From: Chryseobacterium defluvii
GTDB taxonomy: Bacteria; Bacteroidota; Bacteroidia; Flavobacteriales; Weeksellaceae
DNA: 64,000 bases
Direction of reading: 5' to 3'
Assembly: GCF_014204415.1 (NCBI RefSeq)
Contig: NZ_JACHLE010000002.1
Location: forward strand, 248,001-312,000
Positions 61,976 to 64,000 of this stretch are shown here, in pieces; within the stretch, counting starts at the first letter, position 1, and each line of letters begins with the position of its first letter. Under the pieces are notes generated by a model. That model saw only the letters and a program-made list of their open reading frames with translations, was not told the origin of the DNA and did no database searches. The translations under genes and the position numbers were made by a program.

Positions 61976-63034
61976 ATGACAAAATCCATTCATTTTTTAC
62001 TCTTACTGTTCTTATTTTTTTCAATTAGAACCAATGCTCAAGCCGGAAAAAGCAATCCGGTTTTTGAAAATGATATTGCTATCGAAAACTGGTTAAGAGA
62101 AAATAATGTTCCGGTACTCGGGATTGGAATTATTGAACAGGGAAAGTTAAAACAGATAAAAATTTTTGGAGAAATAAAAAAAGGGATTACCGCTCCTTAT
62201 AATACTATTTTCAATGTTGCCTCCTTAGCCAAGTCTATTACATCAATGGTCGCCCTGCATCTGGTAAATTCAGGAAAATGGAATCTTGATGAACCTATTT
62301 ATACCTATTGGACAGATCCTGATATTGCCAATGATCCAAGAAGCAAAAAATTAACAACCAGACTCATATTAAGCCACCAAACAGGTTTTCCAAACTGGAG
62401 ATGGATGAAAGAAAATAAAAAGCTAAGTTTTGATTTTGAGCCTGGAACACAATATCAATATTCAGGCGAAGGAATGGAATATTTAAGAAAAGCTATCGAA
62501 AATAAATTTAAAAAATCAATCGAACAACTGGCCAGTGAGTTAATATTTCAACCTCTGCAAATGAATGACACCCATTACATCTGGGATAAAAATACAGATG
62601 AATCAAGATTTGCAATCGGATATGATAAAGAAGGCAAACCCTATGAACTCATCAAAAATAAAAAAGCGAATGCCGCAGATGATCTGCATACGACCATCGG
62701 AGATTACGGAAATTTTCTTGTTCATATTCTGGAAGAAGGAAACCTTAATAAAAACGTTTATCAGGAAATGATAAAAAAACAGGTTAAAACGAAAGAAAAT
62801 AAATACTTTGGATTAGGCTTCGAAATTTATGATTTAGGGAACGGAGAATTGGCTCTGTCTCATGGCGGTTCTGATAAAGGAAGTCAATGCATTACCTTTA
62901 TTTTACCTGACACCAGGCAAGGAATTTTAATTTTTACGAATGCAGATGAGGGTTATAAAGTATATGAGGATTTGCTCATCAATTATTTAGGTGAAAAAGG
63001 AAAAAGAATTATTGAAATTGAAACTAAAAATTAA
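61976..63034 (+). CDS. Exported serine hydrolase, beta-lactamase/PBP4-like family
   Basis: The 352-residue protein has a signal peptide (MTKSIHFLLLLFLFFSIRTNAQ). The class C beta-lactamase-like fold follows: SxxK in NVASLAKSITSM, a YSG motif in QYQYSGEGMEYL where YxN is usual, and HGG in LSHGGSDKGSQ. Enzymes of this superfamily include esterases, D-amino-acid peptidases and beta-lactamases. The weak YxN favours esterase or peptidase over true antibiotic resistance. ATG 61976 is chosen because it places the signal peptide at the N-terminus; 21 earlier codons are not typical. Confidence 0.85.
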   Translation: MTKSIHFLLLLFLFFSIRTNAQAGKSNPVFENDIAIENWLRENNVPVLGIGIIEQGKLKQIKIFGEIKKGITAPYNTIFNVASLAKSITSMVALHLVNSGKWNLDEPIYTYWTDPDIANDPRSKKLTTRLILSHQTGFPNWRWMKENKKLSFDFEPGTQYQYSGEGMEYLRKAIENKFKKSIEQLASELIFQPLQMNDTHYIWDKNTDESRFAIGYDKEGKPYELIKNKKANAADDLHTTIGDYGNFLVHILEEGNLNKNVYQEMIKKQVKTKENKYFGLGFEIYDLGNGELALSHGGSDKGSQCITFILPDTRQGILIFTNADEGYKVYEDLLINYLGEKGKRIIEIETKN

Positions 63035-63041
63035 GCATAAA

Positions 63042-63072
63042 AAAAGCAGCCAGATTTGACTGCTTTTGTTTT
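63042..63072. terminator. Convergent terminator (serine hydrolase / transpeptidase-like gene)
   Basis: AAAAGCAG (63042-63049) and CTGCTTTT (63060-63067) flank a 10-nt loop, with A and T runs on both sides. Confidence 0.82.
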
Positions 63073-63075
63073 TTG

Positions 63076-63834
63076 TTACGCTTTTAACCATTCCGATGAG
63101 GACAGATAATTCTGATCAGGGTAATAAATAAAAAGACAATTTCTTCCTTTGATTGTATTGATGATAGGCTGCGTCAGATCTCTCGGTACTGCAGGGCATC
63201 CCCAACTTCTGCCGATCCTTTTGTGCATGGTCGCAAAATCTTCGCTCACATAATCCGCACCATGCATTACAATAGCTCTCCTGTAAGCCGCATCATTAAA
63301 TCCTTTATCCATGCCCAGCAATCGTAAGGAATATCCGTTGTCCCCATTATAAGTGGCATCCGTTATATAAAACCCTAAACTGCTTTGAAGTGAGCTTTCG
63401 GTATTGGAAAAGTTAGTTGCAAACTCTTCCCCTGTATTTTTCCCATGAGCAACCAATGAATTGAATATTACTTTTTTATCATTCAGATCCAGTACCCAAA
63501 GTCTTTTGGTATTGGAAGACATAGAAAAATCACAGACCGTCAGCAGGTGAGAGTCCTGATTTAATAGGCCTGCCTTTTTTAAATTTTCAAAGCCTATTAA
63601 AGCTTTTGAGAAAACCTCGTAGTTCAGTTCGTGGTTAGGTTCAAATATAATTGATTGATATATTTCTTCTGATGATAACCCTGCATTTGCAGCCTTCTCA
63701 GATTTTGTATCTATTGATCTTTCAATCTTTTTTGTGGCAGTAATTTCTTTATTTGCAGTCCCCTTTTGCGGAGAAAGGTAAAATGAGGTGGTAATCATAT
63801 ATACAGCACCTAATAAACTATACAATCTCTTCAT
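63076..63834 (-). CDS. Murein L,D-transpeptidase catalytic domain family protein
   Basis: The 252-residue exported protein has a signal peptide (MKRLYSLLGAVYMITTSFYLS). The catalytic region includes VAHGKNTGEEFATNFSNTESSLQSSLGFY, IVMHGADYVSEDF (His) and RSWGCPAVPRD (nucleophilic Cys). This matches the YkuD-related murein L,D-transpeptidase family, which makes or alters peptidoglycan cross-links. About 75 residues rich in Lys and Ala precede the domain. Start 63834 is preferred over 63867 because it gives a normal signal peptide. A consensus promoter lies at 63865-63893. Confidence 0.88.
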   Translation of the reverse strand: MKRLYSLLGAVYMITTSFYLSPQKGTANKEITATKKIERSIDTKSEKAANAGLSSEEIYQSIIFEPNHELNYEVFSKALIGFENLKKAGLLNQDSHLLTVCDFSMSSNTKRLWVLDLNDKKVIFNSLVAHGKNTGEEFATNFSNTESSLQSSLGFYITDATYNGDNGYSLRLLGMDKGFNDAAYRRAIVMHGADYVSEDFATMHKRIGRSWGCPAVPRDLTQPIINTIKGRNCLFIYYPDQNYLSSSEWLKA

Positions 63835-63864
63835 TAATATTATGTTAAATTCAAATAAGCGAGG

Positions 63865-63893
63865 CAAATTTATAAAAACATAATTATCAACAA
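63865..63893 (-). promoter_or_regulatory. Promoter of the transpeptidase-like gene
   Basis: On the minus strand, TTG (63891-63893) is 18 nt from TAAATTTG (63865-63872), about 30 nt from the start codon. It falls between this gene and the partial one upstream. Confidence 0.7.
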
Positions 63894-63947
63894 GTTAAAA
63901 TGAAAAAAGTTTAACTCAATTTAAGAAACTTTAACGGTAAGCCATTT

Positions 63948-64000
63948 TTACTTTTCTATCTGGTTATAAGCAGTCTTTATTTTTTCCCAATACTCTTTAT
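63948..64000 (-). CDS. C-terminal end of an unidentified gene (continues past window)
   Basis: The minus strand reads KEYWEKIKTAYNQIEK followed by TAA at 63948-63950. The residue pattern is that of an amphipathic helix and looks coding, but only about 17 codons are inside the window, so no family can be given. Confidence 0.4.
   Translation of the reverse strand, partial: KEYWEKIKTAYNQIEK

Noticed and set aside
61976..63034. Serine hydrolase as an acquired beta-lactamase
   Set aside because: SxxK and HGG are present, but YxN is replaced by YSG and there is no mobile context; a general esterase/peptidase role is more likely.
1..64000. CRISPR arrays, tRNA or rRNA genes, prophage, integrase or transposase genes
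   Set aside because: None was seen by reading both strands; the only repeats are short inverted elements without a transposase.

Overview
The window looks like a chromosomal segment of a Chryseobacterium-type flavobacterium (Bacteroidota, Weeksellaceae). The reasons are: low-GC DNA with AT-rich spacers; almost no Shine-Dalgarno sequences; many promoters of the Bacteroidota form TTG-N18-20-TAnnTTTG; a type IX secretion (T9SS) type B sorting domain; SusC/TonB-dependent receptors; flavobacterial families such as DUF4271, DUF4293, DUF4296, DUF5689, DUF6146 and exosortase F; and dispersed repeats with the GAGCGAAGTCGAAG core. I see no rRNA, tRNA, CRISPR array, prophage or intact insertion sequence. 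Species assignment is inference.

Layout. 0-9.5 kb: end of RNase HI, a secreted lectin/adhesin with a T9SS type B signal, a nitroreductase, nadB-nadC of NAD synthesis, a TonB-dependent receptor and a small cytochrome-b-like membrane protein. 9.5-16.4 kb: asd, a CDF metal exporter, exosortase XrtF with its associated protein, then a probable peptidoglycan-sugar recycling cluster (AmgK-like kinase, stand-alone RapZ C-terminal domain, MurU-like nucleotidyltransferase) followed by a LOG protein. Two 28-bp-arm inverted repeats bracket the exosortase/kinase part. 16.4-24.7 kb: a PixA/AidA protein, a DUF5689 lipoprotein and TonB receptor divergent from a secreted endonuclease/phosphatase, DUF6146 and superoxide dismutase. 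24.8-29.4 kb: an unusual 703-residue protein (glycine zipper plus lectin-like propeller), rho with a long disordered insert, and DUF4293.

29.6-36 kb: M28 peptidase, MsbA-like ABC exporter, DUF1801, then a secreted protein and a membrane-anchored LuxR-type regulator. Both of the latter have the same 20-bp motif at an identical distance from a -7 box. 36-46.6 kb: a housekeeping block (psd, cdsA, LUD protein, ftsH, rsfS, birA, LptF/G permease, tgt, DUF4296 lipoprotein, polyprenol-P-mannose synthase, DUF4271, hemD). 46.6-52.2 kb: oligopeptidase B, a small unknown, an SRPBCC protein and an RprX/RprY-like two-component system. 52.2-57.5 kb: a probable metal-handling surface locus (His/Cys-repeat lipoprotein, Cys-rich small protein, TonB receptor carrying two heavy-metal-binding domains), an AraC regulator and OsmC. 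57.7-61.3 kb: a TetR-controlled thiolase/thioesterase/ketoacyl-synthase operon with a clear operator. 61.3-64 kb: a membrane XRE regulator, a serine hydrolase, an L,D-transpeptidase-like protein and the tail of one more gene.

Most promising for new biology: the paired regulator motif (34.8 and 36.1 kb), the metal surface locus (52-56 kb), the zipper/propeller protein (24.8-26.9 kb), the AmgK/RapZ-C/MurU cluster and the orphan XrtF pair. All calls rest on reading the sequence and remembered family motifs; no database search was run.
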